Shown here one piece after another: positions 18,130 to 28,258 of a DNA stretch of 33,955 nt. The notes under the pieces are model-generated. The model saw only the letters and a program-made list of their open reading frames with translations, searched no databases and was not told where the DNA came from. Numbering within the stretch: the first letter of the stretch is position 1; every line of letters starts with the position of its first letter. The DNA is taken from NCBI GenBank assembly GCA_905236755.1, contig CAJOCR010000027.1, positions 1 through 33,955 of the forward strand. The letters are read 5' to 3'. This DNA is from an uncultured Prevotella sp. (GTDB taxonomy: Bacteria > Bacteroidota > Bacteroidia > Bacteroidales > Bacteroidaceae). The position numbers and the translations under genes were made by a program.

Positions 18130-20805
18130 ATGAAGAAAACATTTATTGCTTTGATGATGCTTGTCTTAGGAAGCACATCTGCCATGGCACAAGCCCCAGG
18201 AGGATTTGGAGGCTGGCAGATGCCAGAAGTGAAACTTGAAACATCGCAGCAATGGAAAGATGTAAACTATGCTGGCGACAATCAGGCTTTTCACACCTGC
18301 GACATCTATCTCCCAAAGGAGAAGAAAGATTCCTACCCTGTTGTTATACATATCTATGGCAGTGCATGGTTCAGCAATAATAGTAAAGGAATGGCAGACC
18401 TTGGCACTATCGTCAAGGCTCTGCTCGATGCTGGATATGCTGTGGTATGTCCTAACCATCGTTCAAGTATGGATGCCAAATGGCCTGCACAGATTCACGA
18501 TATCAAGGCTGTGATACGTTTTGTACGTGGAGAGGCAAAGAAATACCATTTTGACACCTCGTTTATTGCTACATCAGGATTCTCTTCTGGTGGTCACCTA
18601 TCATCAATGGCAGCCACCACAACAGGCACACCAAAAGCCAAGGTAGGAAAACTGGATATTGACCTTGAAGGAAACATTGGTAAATATACCAATGAAAGCA
18701 GTAGTGTTAATGCAGCCTGCGACTGGTCTGGTCCTATAGACCTTACAAATATGGATTGCGGTGAGCACATGCAGATGGGTGATAACAGCCCTGAGGATGT
18801 GTTACTTGGTTCAAAACTTACCAAGGAACCAGATAAGTATCGTAGTCTAAGCGCTACCAGCTATATTGACAAGAACGACCCTCCTGTTATCATTTTCCAT
18901 GGCGAAAAAGACAATGTTGTGCCATGTTGCCAGGGAAAGGAGTTCTATGAGCGCCTTCAAGAGGCAGGAGTAAAGACTGAAGCTACCTTTGTTCCTGAGG
19001 GTGGTCATGGCATGGGTATGTATGCCAAGGAGAACCTCAACAAGATGGTTATGTTCCTCAACGAAATACGTACAGGAGTAAAGGCAAGCACAGTATGCAA
19101 TGCCGATGGTACTGTAACCTTCAACTACTTCAACCCTACAGCTAAGAAGGTACTGGTTGATGTGCAGTTTGCTGGACGCAAGGAGATGCAACGTGATGAA
19201 AAAGGCAAATGGACAGTAACTCTTGGTCCTGCTGCTCCTGATATGTATCCATATTGTTTCATCGTTGATGGTGTGAGCATCATGGATCCACTGAACCCAC
19301 AGTATTTTCCAAATGAAGGCTTTAAGAGTAGTCTGCTTGAGATAAAGACCAAAGACGGTCTTCCTCACGACATTAAAAATGTTCCACACGGAAAGATCGA
19401 ATATATCCATTACTATTCAAAGAGTCTTGGTGGTACTAACAATGCTGTTGTTTATCTGCCACCTACATACGGACAAGACCCTAACAAGAAATATCCTGTA
19501 TTCTATCTTATCAGTGGTACTACTGATACCGAAGAGGTGTATTACAAGGTGGGTAGAGTGAACTACATTCTTGATAACCTCTTGAATGACAAGGCAGCCA
19601 AGGAAATGATTGTTGTTCTGCCATATGGTAATCCTACCAAGCTATTAGCTGATGCACCTGCACCAGGAAGTCCTCAGACAAAGTTTGGTGGTGACACCTT
19701 CAGCAATGACCTTATCAATGACCTCATGCCATACATAGAGAGTCATTATCAAACCATCAACGACCGCGATCATCGAGCTATCGGTGGTTTCTCTCGTGGT
19801 GGTAATCAAGGACTCTACAATGGTTTGGCTAATCTTGATAAGTTCTCTTATCTGTGTAGCTATAGCTCATTCACCTCAACTGATATTCCTAAGGTGTATG
19901 ATAAAGCAAATGCAACAAATAAGAAGATTCACCTGTTCTGGTTGGGTGTAGGCACCGATGACTTCCTTTATGGCAATGCCCGCGACTACATGGAGTTCCT
20001 TGATAAGAAAGGCATACGTAGTGTTAAGGAGTTCACTACAGGAAAATTTGGTCATACATGGATGAATGCTAAGTATTTCCTTACTAAGACACTTCCTCTC
20101 CTGTTTAATCCTGAGGCAGCAGAAGAAGCAATGAAAAACGGTAAGCCAGCTCTTGCCAAGACAGGAAAAGAACAGCAGTTCACACCTGAAGTTATGGCAC
20201 GTATCTTCCCGCGTCCTATCATCTCACCAGAGTTCAGCGGTAAGAACGTTACCTTCCGTTTCAAGGCACCTGAAGCAGATGCTGTGGAGATTGAAATTGA
20301 AAACATTGCTGAAAGAAAGACTATGACCAAGGATAATGATGGCGTTTGGGAATATACTCTAAGCCTCAACAACGATGCACCTTTCAAATACTGTTTTGTT
20401 GTAAACGGAACAAAGGTTGCCGATCCAAGCAATATGTATCTTGCTCCTGCTAACGGATTTAAATACAGCGTTGCCACCGATCCTCACTCTGCATATAGCT
20501 TTGCTTCTCAGGGCAATATTGAGCATGGTGTAGTGACCTATGACTTGAACAACAACACTGCCACATACACACCAGCAAAGAAAACAGAGAACATGCGAAT
20601 AATAAATCTTATTCCTGGTAGTAACGATACTATCGAAAGCTGGTTCAAAGTTGGAGGTGCTGATGCCATCGCAGATAAGCTGATTGCAGAAGGAAAATCA
20701 AAGCCTTGCATCATCACTGTTGGCGAAGAGAATGCTAAGGCAGCAGTAAATATAAAGGCTGGGGATTACGCAACGCTTATTCAAGTGCTGAGCAATAATG
20801 AGTAA
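18130..20805 (+). CDS. Multidomain esterase: alpha/beta-hydrolase + CE1 + truncated third esterase
   Basis: Predicted exported esterase with two intact catalytic domains. The signal peptide is residues 1-21 (GSTSAMAQ). Residues 40-315 are a BD-FAE/alpha-beta-hydrolase-3 type domain with S152 (GFSSGG), D261 (HGEKDN) and H293 (GGHGMG). Residues 320-400 are an E-set domain. Residues 420-660 are a CE1 domain with S555 (GGFSRGG) and H642 (FGHTW). A second E-set domain (about 690-785) is followed by only about 90 residues that align by eye with the start of a CE1 domain (INLIPGSNDTIESW, ADKLIAEGKSKPCIITV) and stop before any nucleophile elbow. Expected role: removal of feruloyl and acetyl esters from arabinoxylan. 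It lies 26 bp after GH31 and 154 bp before GH10. Confidence 0.88.
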   Translation: MKKTFIALMMLVLGSTSAMAQAPGGFGGWQMPEVKLETSQQWKDVNYAGDNQAFHTCDIYLPKEKKDSYPVVIHIYGSAWFSNNSKGMADLGTIVKALLDAGYAVVCPNHRSSMDAKWPAQIHDIKAVIRFVRGEAKKYHFDTSFIATSGFSSGGHLSSMAATTTGTPKAKVGKLDIDLEGNIGKYTNESSSVNAACDWSGPIDLTNMDCGEHMQMGDNSPEDVLLGSKLTKEPDKYRSLSATSYIDKNDPPVIIFHGEKDNVVPCCQGKEFYERLQEAGVKTEATFVPEGGHGMGMYAKENLNKMVMFLNEIRTGVKASTVCNADGTVTFNYFNPTAKKVLVDVQFAGRKEMQRDEKGKWTVTLGPAAPDMYPYCFIVDGVSIMDPLNPQYFPNEGFKSSLLEIKTKDGLPHDIKNVPHGKIEYIHYYSKSLGGTNNAVVYLPPTYGQDPNKKYPVFYLISGTTDTEEVYYKVGRVNYILDNLLNDKAAKEMIVVLPYGNPTKLLADAPAPGSPQTKFGGDTFSNDLINDLMPYIESHYQTINDRDHRAIGGFSRGGNQGLYNGLANLDKFSYLCSYSSFTSTDIPKVYDKANATNKKIHLFWLGVGTDDFLYGNARDYMEFLDKKGIRSVKEFTTGKFGHTWMNAKYFLTKTLPLLFNPEAAEEAMKNGKPALAKTGKEQQFTPEVMARIFPRPIISPEFSGKNVTFRFKAPEADAVEIEIENIAERKTMTKDNDGVWEYTLSLNNDAPFKYCFVVNGTKVADPSNMYLAPANGFKYSVATDPHSAYSFASQGNIEHGVVTYDLNNNTATYTPAKKTENMRIINLIPGSNDTIESWFKVGGADAIADKLIAEGKSKPCIITVGEENAKAAVNIKAGDYATLIQVLSNNE

Positions 20806-20953
20806 TTTAAATGCTTGCGCAAACAAAAATAAAGCAATTTAATCGGATATATTAAATATGATTTCAACGTATAATACTCGATTATTTGCATCAATTTCGA
20901 TAATTTGCGTTTAAAATAAAAAATAACAAACTATGAATAATAAAGAACATTAA

Positions 20954-23077
<2,124 letters not shown>

Positions 23078-23088
23078 TTATTTTGCAA

Positions 23089-23121
23089 AAAGGGAACAAG
23101 TCTTCACGACTTGTTCCCTTT
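23089..23121 (+). terminator. Strong intrinsic terminator after GH10-CE1
   Basis: AAAGGGAACAAGTC (23089-23102) pairs perfectly with GACTTGTTCCCTTT (23108-23121) around a TTCAC loop, a 14-bp stem followed by TATTCTTTC. The A-rich 5' flank also lets it serve the converging minus-strand transcript. Confidence 0.9.
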
Positions 23122-23210
23122 ATTCTTTCAAGCATTTCATATAGAACACCTTCTATACTAAATTGCAAATTATTAATTATATGAATCCAAATTAAAATCA
23201 AATAAGAAAG

Positions 23211-23241
23211 CCCCTACCCTACCTCCCCTCCAGAAGGGAGG
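23211..23241. repeat. C-rich intergenic hairpin (REP-like)
   Basis: CCTCCC (23222-23227) pairs with GGGAGG (23236-23241) over an 8-nt loop, preceded by CCCCTACCCT, a 10-mer also present in the hairpin at 10561. A similar stem, CCCTCCC/GGGAGGG, occurs at 31815-31833. Confidence 0.55.
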
Positions 23242-23270
23242 AGTACTAACAGACAAGTTAAGCAAAAATA

Positions 23271-23396
23271 ACTCAACATCGCACGTAGTGCGACTAATTA
23301 CCTCCTTCGGTTCCACATTTATTCCCGTTGGTCATAGGAACTTCTTCCCTTCTGTCAGTGACCATTGGTTCAAAATTCAAAAATTCGTAATTACCT
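23271..23396. repeat. Intergenic repeat mosaic overlapping the 3' end of the lipoprotein gene
   Basis: ACTCAACA followed by the perfect hairpin TCGCAC-gta-GTGCGA (23279-23293) and CTAATTA parallels 8451-8480 in order. CAAAATTCAAAAATTCGTAATTACC at the right end carries the last codons and TGA stop of the minus-strand gene at 23377. The rest of the spacer back to the terminator is AT-rich with no gene I can support. Confidence 0.5.
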
Positions 23397-24852
23397 TAGT
23401 ACTCGTTCTTTTATCACTTTCTATCGCCTGACCTAACTCGCGAGGATTCGCTTTTATAGGTTCTGCCACGAAGTCTGGAGTATTATATGAATACATCAGC
23501 ATACGATAGTATTCACGTGGATTACGCTGTGGCAACAAGAATGGTTTTGAAACCTTACCCAGAGCATCTACGTGCGAGAAATACAGTTTAGTATATAATC
23601 CATCATCACGGCGACTGGTGAACAAGAACCAACGACTATTAGTGCTCCAATTATGGAAGCTCTCACATCGCTTACTGTTAGCCTCAGCTATAGGACGAGT
23701 CTGCATTGTCTGCAAATCAAGCATCCACAGATCAGCCTCAGGATGCCAAATAGAAAAATATCCATAGTCGATCTGAGTGTACATAAGATATTTCCCATCG
23801 TATGACAGACGAGGCCATGTAACACTCTTGCCTGTTTGGTTAGTATTAATAAGAGTATCGACCTTCTGTCCTAAACGTCCTGTCTTCTCGTCAAATGAAA
23901 CACGACATAGACTATATTTCTCCTTATTATAGTTATCAGGATAAACCTGACGCTTTGCTGTTGTAAAATAAAGCCATTTGCCATCAGGAGAGAATGCAGG
24001 TGTATTCTCTGCCCAATACTTCTTCATTATCAGAGTATCACGCAAGATAGCATGCTCTTTTGTATCATATACAAACACATCAGATTCTGTATCAAAGACC
24101 TCTATTCGCTTATTCAGCTTACTATGGAACATCTGAGAAGTCTTATTGGTAGAGAAAGCACAATAACGTCCTCCAGGATGCCAATATGGATAAACCATTG
24201 AACCACCCAAATCTTCGTTTTTAGCTTGTAACAGTTCTATCTTTCCATTTGTAGCCACACCCGTAGCACCATGTTCGCCACGCACGTGGAACACATATTG
24301 CTTAGCACTTGTCTTATTAGCAGTATGGCAGTTCAAACATTGTCTTGATGTACGTGAGTTAGCGATCAGTTCTGTTTCATCAAAATTACTTAAATCACGC
24401 TGATAGAGCCCCATGCTACTATATAGTTCATAACTTGGAGCAATACGACGATAGGTTACTCCCCATTCGCCAAGTTCATCATTACTCACATCAATAGTAA
24501 AATCACGGAACCCAGTCCACTCACCATCTTTCTCTGCACATACACGAACAATAAGTTTTCCTCCCTTATTCTGTTTCAACAAAGCATGCCATGCATCAAT
24601 ATCAAAATCAGCATATTCGCCATTTACATGAAGTGCCCCACCCTTTGAGCCATTAACAACAACATCTATCGTTGAATAGTCCTCACTTGCCATAGTAAAA
24701 TCAAGTGGAGCAATATCTACAGGGACAGTCACGCCCACATAATCAGGAAATATCTTAGGCAGCTGCTTCACATATTTCACATTATTAGGTTGTGAAGTGC
24801 AAGCTGCAAACAAACAACAAAGTAAAGTCAGGTAATATATCTTAAATTTCAT
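23377..24852 (-). CDS. PD40/TolB-like beta-propeller lipoprotein with a CxxCH motif
   Basis: Predicted lipoprotein of unknown function. The N-terminus has a lipobox (LFAAC, C18), placing it in a membrane facing the periplasm or surface. The first roughly 160 residues are beta-rich. CLNCH at 172-176 is a c-type haem attachment motif. The C-terminal half shows PD40/TolB-type propeller repeats (TPAFSPDGKWLYF, WPRLSYDGKYLMY, NWSTNSRWFLFTSRR). It lies 12 bp downstream of a membrane-protein gene and probably shares its transcript. I do not know a defined substrate. A role in envelope redox chemistry or in sensing is possible but is inference only. The stop codon lies inside an intergenic repeat. 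Confidence 0.75.
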   Translation of the reverse strand: MKFKIYYLTLLCCLFAACTSQPNNVKYVKQLPKIFPDYVGVTVPVDIAPLDFTMASEDYSTIDVVVNGSKGGALHVNGEYADFDIDAWHALLKQNKGGKLIVRVCAEKDGEWTGFRDFTIDVSNDELGEWGVTYRRIAPSYELYSSMGLYQRDLSNFDETELIANSRTSRQCLNCHTANKTSAKQYVFHVRGEHGATGVATNGKIELLQAKNEDLGGSMVYPYWHPGGRYCAFSTNKTSQMFHSKLNKRIEVFDTESDVFVYDTKEHAILRDTLIMKKYWAENTPAFSPDGKWLYFTTAKRQVYPDNYNKEKYSLCRVSFDEKTGRLGQKVDTLINTNQTGKSVTWPRLSYDGKYLMYTQIDYGYFSIWHPEADLWMLDLQTMQTRPIAEANSKRCESFHNWSTNSRWFLFTSRRDDGLYTKLYFSHVDALGKVSKPFLLPQRNPREYYRMLMYSYNTPDFVAEPIKANPRELGQAIESDKRTSTKVITNF

Positions 24853-24864
24853 GTATCCTAAGTT

Positions 24865-26112
24865 TTAAAAGAAGAAATGATCAGTTGTCTTGTTATGAAT
24901 GTCCATCAACACACGGAAATATGGTACATTCTTCAGTTTCTGTGGATGAAGAGCCAATTCTTTCATTTCCTGCACTCTACTACGATAGAACAGAGTGTGC
25001 TCAAGAATCGAAATATATTTCAAAGCCACATCATATTGCCCAGTAACCAGATTTGTCAATGCCAAACGATAAAGGGCTCTTCCACTTTTGTTACAGTTAC
25101 GTGCAGCTTCCATTGCCTCGAAGGCAGCTCGCTGCGATATATTGATCATACCTATTTGTAAAGTCACCTCACTCTGTAGAAAAGCAGTTGCCTGATTCTT
25201 CATTGATTGTTTTTCAAACGAAAGCGAAGAACGCAGTTCAGAAGGCTCCATCTCCTGCAACTTAAATTTGGCCAACATAACAGCATTCTGAACAGCCAAA
25301 GAGTTTATTGTATTCTTCTCACAATGGGTCAACACCTTTTGCCATTGTCCTGAACGTACATACATATCACATTCCATCTCCTCATAGGTGCCTACCATAT
25401 ATGCTTCTGAGGTGTAGTCAACACCCAAAGCAAGCTTCTTCAATGAATAAGGAGCTATCCACGAACTACCAACAATGCACAAAGCCAATAGCACTAATAA
25501 CCCAAAGGCTGATGATACTACTGTTAGCTTATTATAATTTCTCCAAAGAGAAATAGCCAAATAAATTGGAAATAAAACCATCACTGGTCCTGCAATCCAA
25601 TAACCTACTGGCACCATAATAACAGAAGCTATCAAAGCTTTCTTTGGCTTTGATGGTAAGATATTCATCATTAGCAATACCAATATGATGGCAACAACAA
25701 GTGTCATCATCACATCCACCTGGCAAGCCAAATAACAAAGAACGAGTGATGGGATAAAACTCACTAAGAACATGCACCATTGGAAACCTTTGCTTTTATC
25801 CGAGATCTTCTCTTTAGGAAAAAGATTCCATGTGAGCATCTGTGCCCCAACTAATAAAACAACATACCAAAGAGCGCCATATATAGGGTTAATAAAGAAC
25901 TGAACAATAAATTCACTGAGATATTGAGCAAAACCTCCGGGCACTATAAGCCGTTCCGTAAAATAATCAGTATTCCACAAAAACAGCTGCGACTGCTCTC
26001 TTGCCAACATCAAGAAAGGCAAACGCATCTGCCAAATAAAAAACACAGCAACAGCAAATAATACCGTTAAGGTTTGCTGCCCATACCTGTCAATCAAATT
26101 GTTATTCTTCAT
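24865..26112 (-). CDS. Polytopic inner-membrane protein (DUF6057-like), unknown function
   Basis: Predicted membrane protein of 415 aa with about six or seven hydrophobic segments in residues 15-235 (for example LFAVAVFFIWQM, ALWYVVLLVGAQML, MMTLVVAIILVLLMMNIL, AFGLLVLLALCIVGSSW). A soluble C-terminal part (about 240-415) looks like helical TPR-type repeats (SGRALYRLALTNLVTGQYDVALKYI). It resembles the Bacteroidetes family I know as DUF6057, often next to PD40-type lipoprotein genes as here; family assignment is from memory. It starts 50 bp beyond the susD terminator, so it is probably not part of the susCD message. A symmetrical hairpin lies 16 nt upstream of the start. Confidence 0.7.
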   Translation of the reverse strand: MKNNNLIDRYGQQTLTVLFAVAVFFIWQMRLPFLMLAREQSQLFLWNTDYFTERLIVPGGFAQYLSEFIVQFFINPIYGALWYVVLLVGAQMLTWNLFPKEKISDKSKGFQWCMFLVSFIPSLVLCYLACQVDVMMTLVVAIILVLLMMNILPSKPKKALIASVIMVPVGYWIAGPVMVLFPIYLAISLWRNYNKLTVVSSAFGLLVLLALCIVGSSWIAPYSLKKLALGVDYTSEAYMVGTYEEMECDMYVRSGQWQKVLTHCEKNTINSLAVQNAVMLAKFKLQEMEPSELRSSLSFEKQSMKNQATAFLQSEVTLQIGMINISQRAAFEAMEAARNCNKSGRALYRLALTNLVTGQYDVALKYISILEHTLFYRSRVQEMKELALHPQKLKNVPYFRVLMDIHNKTTDHFFF

Positions 26113-26127
26113 TTAAGCCACTTTTAT

Positions 26128-26157
26128 TTGCCGAAAGAGATAGTTCTCTGCCGGCAA
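26128..26157. repeat. Hairpin in the leader of the DUF6057-like gene
   Basis: TTGCCG (26128-26133) pairs with CGGCAA (26152-26157), and inside it AGAGA (26136-26140) pairs with TCTCT (26145-26149) around a 4-nt loop. It is 16 nt from the start codon, so it would sit in the leader RNA. No U-tract follows on the minus strand. Confidence 0.6.
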
Positions 26158-26167
26158 TTTCACATCA

Positions 26168-26215
26168 GAGAAAAAGAAGAAAGGCACTGTGCTTTCTTAA
26201 AACACAGCACCTTTC
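26168..26215 (-). terminator. Intrinsic terminator of the susCD operon
   Basis: On the minus strand GAAAGGTGCTGTG pairs with CACAGTGCCTTTC (26179-26215), 13 pairs including two adjacent G-U wobbles, with an 11-nt loop. The T-rich tract TTCTTTTTCTC follows. It lies 46 bp after the susD stop. Confidence 0.8.
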
Positions 26216-26261
26216 AACATTAATTATCTATTACACTAATCTAAACGGAAAAAAATCCAGT

Positions 26262-28223
26262 TTATTGTTTATCATCGTAACCAGGATTCTGATCACATGC
26301 AGGGTTCTTGGTCAACTCTTCCTGTGGAATAGGCATATCCATCTTACGATCATCATAATTGTAGGTACGAATTGTCCATGGAGTATCCTTCATATCTTTG
26401 TCCGCAATTTCACGCTTTGGATAGTTATGAGCAACATGGTCTGCCATATATCCAGAACGCTGCATATCAGGACGCAAAGACCACTCGCAGTTGAACTCCT
26501 TACGACGCTCCTCGTTAACAGCAACCTTCCATACAGGAGAATCAAAACTCTTCTTTGCCTTCAAAGCTGTGTAATATTCCTTAGCCTTGGTTACCTGCTC
26601 AGCTGTTAACTCAGTTCCGAAAGGAATAGGATAGTTTGCACGCTTCTTATAGAAAGAACCACCATCAACATTATCTCCCTCTACACGAGGATTCTGGCCT
26701 GTAGTTCCAATCCAATTTGAATAATCGTTATAATACGCCATGTATTTGGTAGTCAACGCTGCTTCTTTTCCCTTTTCAAGGATACCGAATGCACGCTGAC
26801 GTAACTCATCTATCAAGCCCCATGCTGTTTCATCATCGCCACCATTTACACGGAAGAGACACTCTGCATAGTCGAGCATGATGTTAGGAAGACGCTTCCA
26901 ATAAATAGGAGTAGGACTCCAGTGACCATCACCCCAAGACTGATAGTTAGCAGAAGCTGTACGCCATAACTTAGAACTCCAGATAGCTGGTGCCCACTCA
27001 CCATTATTGAAGTGGAACTGCTTGGTTGTTGTACCAGCCTCACCCTTACCGAGAACCTCCTGTAAGTATGGGTTTACACCATAGATAGCTGGTTCATACC
27101 AATCTTTATATTTTGCCTCATCATAAGCTGGGTTATTGGGATCAATCTGTGGCACAGCACCTGTGTAGCAAGAACCAGCACGACGCTTGTCACCCTTCTC
27201 ATAGCTTGAATACCACTCCCATGACAGATAGAGAGAACCCCATCCACCATTCTCAGGACAAGCTGTGTACCACTTCAACATCAACTTAGAAGTAAGGTTA
27301 CCCCACTGTCCCCAGTTAGTACCTTCATCAAGCTGCTCACACCAAACAGTTTCTGGTCCCCATGCAGAAGCTGGATCCCACAATGTGGTGAATGATTCGT
27401 TGAGTGAATAAGTATGGCTTTCAAGAATCTGACGGAAGCAATCTGCTGCCTTTGCATAAAGTTTCTTTGCCTCTGCTTCATCTTGTTTCTGACCATTAGC
27501 ACCATCAGTAAGACGGTAAGCCTTCCACATATAAGCATCGCCTAAGTAAGCAAGAGCCATACCCTTGGTTGCACGTCCATACTCATTATTATAAGGTGTC
27601 CATTCAAGAAGTTCTGCTGCCTTTTCAAAGTCTTCGATGATGAAGTTCCACATCTCTTCGTAAGTCTCAGCACGAGGCTTTGTAGGAGTATTATTATAGT
27701 TCTCACCAGATGCCAACATTGGTACACGACCGAATGTTGTAGCCAACCAGTGATAATAGAAACCACGAAGAGCACGAGCCTCACCCTCTGTACGTTTACG
27801 AACAGCATGAGTCAATGTAGCTACATCAGGTGCTTTTTCCAAACCGCCTAAGAAGTCATTAGCACGGTTAATACCTGCATAGACATGCTTCCAACCAGCA
27901 AGAAGCTCAGAAGAAGTAGCATTCCAAGCCTGTGAGTTCCAGTTCTTATCCCAACCAGTAGCCTGTGTATCAATAGTTGGGTGGCAACCAGTAAACAAGT
28001 TTGGTTTGAATCCCCAGTCACCATCATAGTTGTCATCTGGGTACATCATATCATAAACACCAAGGAGTACCTTCTCAACATTGGCATCTTTCTCGTATGA
28101 TCCTGCTGGATCAACACCATCATACAAATCTACTGTCAGGAACTTATCGTTGTCACACGATGTCAAACCAAGTGCCATCGCGCCACAAAGAGCTGCTCCG
28201 ATTAGAAAATATTTATTTTTCAT
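26262..28223 (-). CDS. susD: SusD-like outer-membrane glycan-binding lipoprotein
   Basis: Predicted surface lipoprotein that binds xylan oligosaccharides and closes over the SusC channel. The lipobox is LTSC with C23. The SusD fold is indicated by the N-terminal helices with AGINRANDFL, ALRGFYYHWLATTFGRVPM, the TPR-like AYLGDAYMWKAYRL and the C-terminal RRKEFNCEWSLRPDMQRSG segment. The length of 653 aa is at the long end, consistent with a complex-polysaccharide binder. It follows susC by 35 bp and ends with its own terminator. Prevotella xylan loci often have two SusC/D pairs; only one is visible here. Xylan specificity is inferred from neighbours. Confidence 0.93.
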   Translation of the reverse strand: MKNKYFLIGAALCGAMALGLTSCDNDKFLTVDLYDGVDPAGSYEKDANVEKVLLGVYDMMYPDDNYDGDWGFKPNLFTGCHPTIDTQATGWDKNWNSQAWNATSSELLAGWKHVYAGINRANDFLGGLEKAPDVATLTHAVRKRTEGEARALRGFYYHWLATTFGRVPMLASGENYNNTPTKPRAETYEEMWNFIIEDFEKAAELLEWTPYNNEYGRATKGMALAYLGDAYMWKAYRLTDGANGQKQDEAEAKKLYAKAADCFRQILESHTYSLNESFTTLWDPASAWGPETVWCEQLDEGTNWGQWGNLTSKLMLKWYTACPENGGWGSLYLSWEWYSSYEKGDKRRAGSCYTGAVPQIDPNNPAYDEAKYKDWYEPAIYGVNPYLQEVLGKGEAGTTTKQFHFNNGEWAPAIWSSKLWRTASANYQSWGDGHWSPTPIYWKRLPNIMLDYAECLFRVNGGDDETAWGLIDELRQRAFGILEKGKEAALTTKYMAYYNDYSNWIGTTGQNPRVEGDNVDGGSFYKKRANYPIPFGTELTAEQVTKAKEYYTALKAKKSFDSPVWKVAVNEERRKEFNCEWSLRPDMQRSGYMADHVAHNYPKREIADKDMKDTPWTIRTYNYDDRKMDMPIPQEELTKNPACDQNPGYDDKQ

Positions 28224-28258
28224 ATGTATTCAAATTATGTGTTACGCGTTTCTAATTA

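Noticed and set aside
20878..20910. Possible internal promoter before GH10 (TTTGC at 20885, TAATTTG at 20901)
   Set aside because: TAATTTG is one base short of TAnnTTTG and the two elements are 12 nt apart rather than 19-21; kept only as a possibility.
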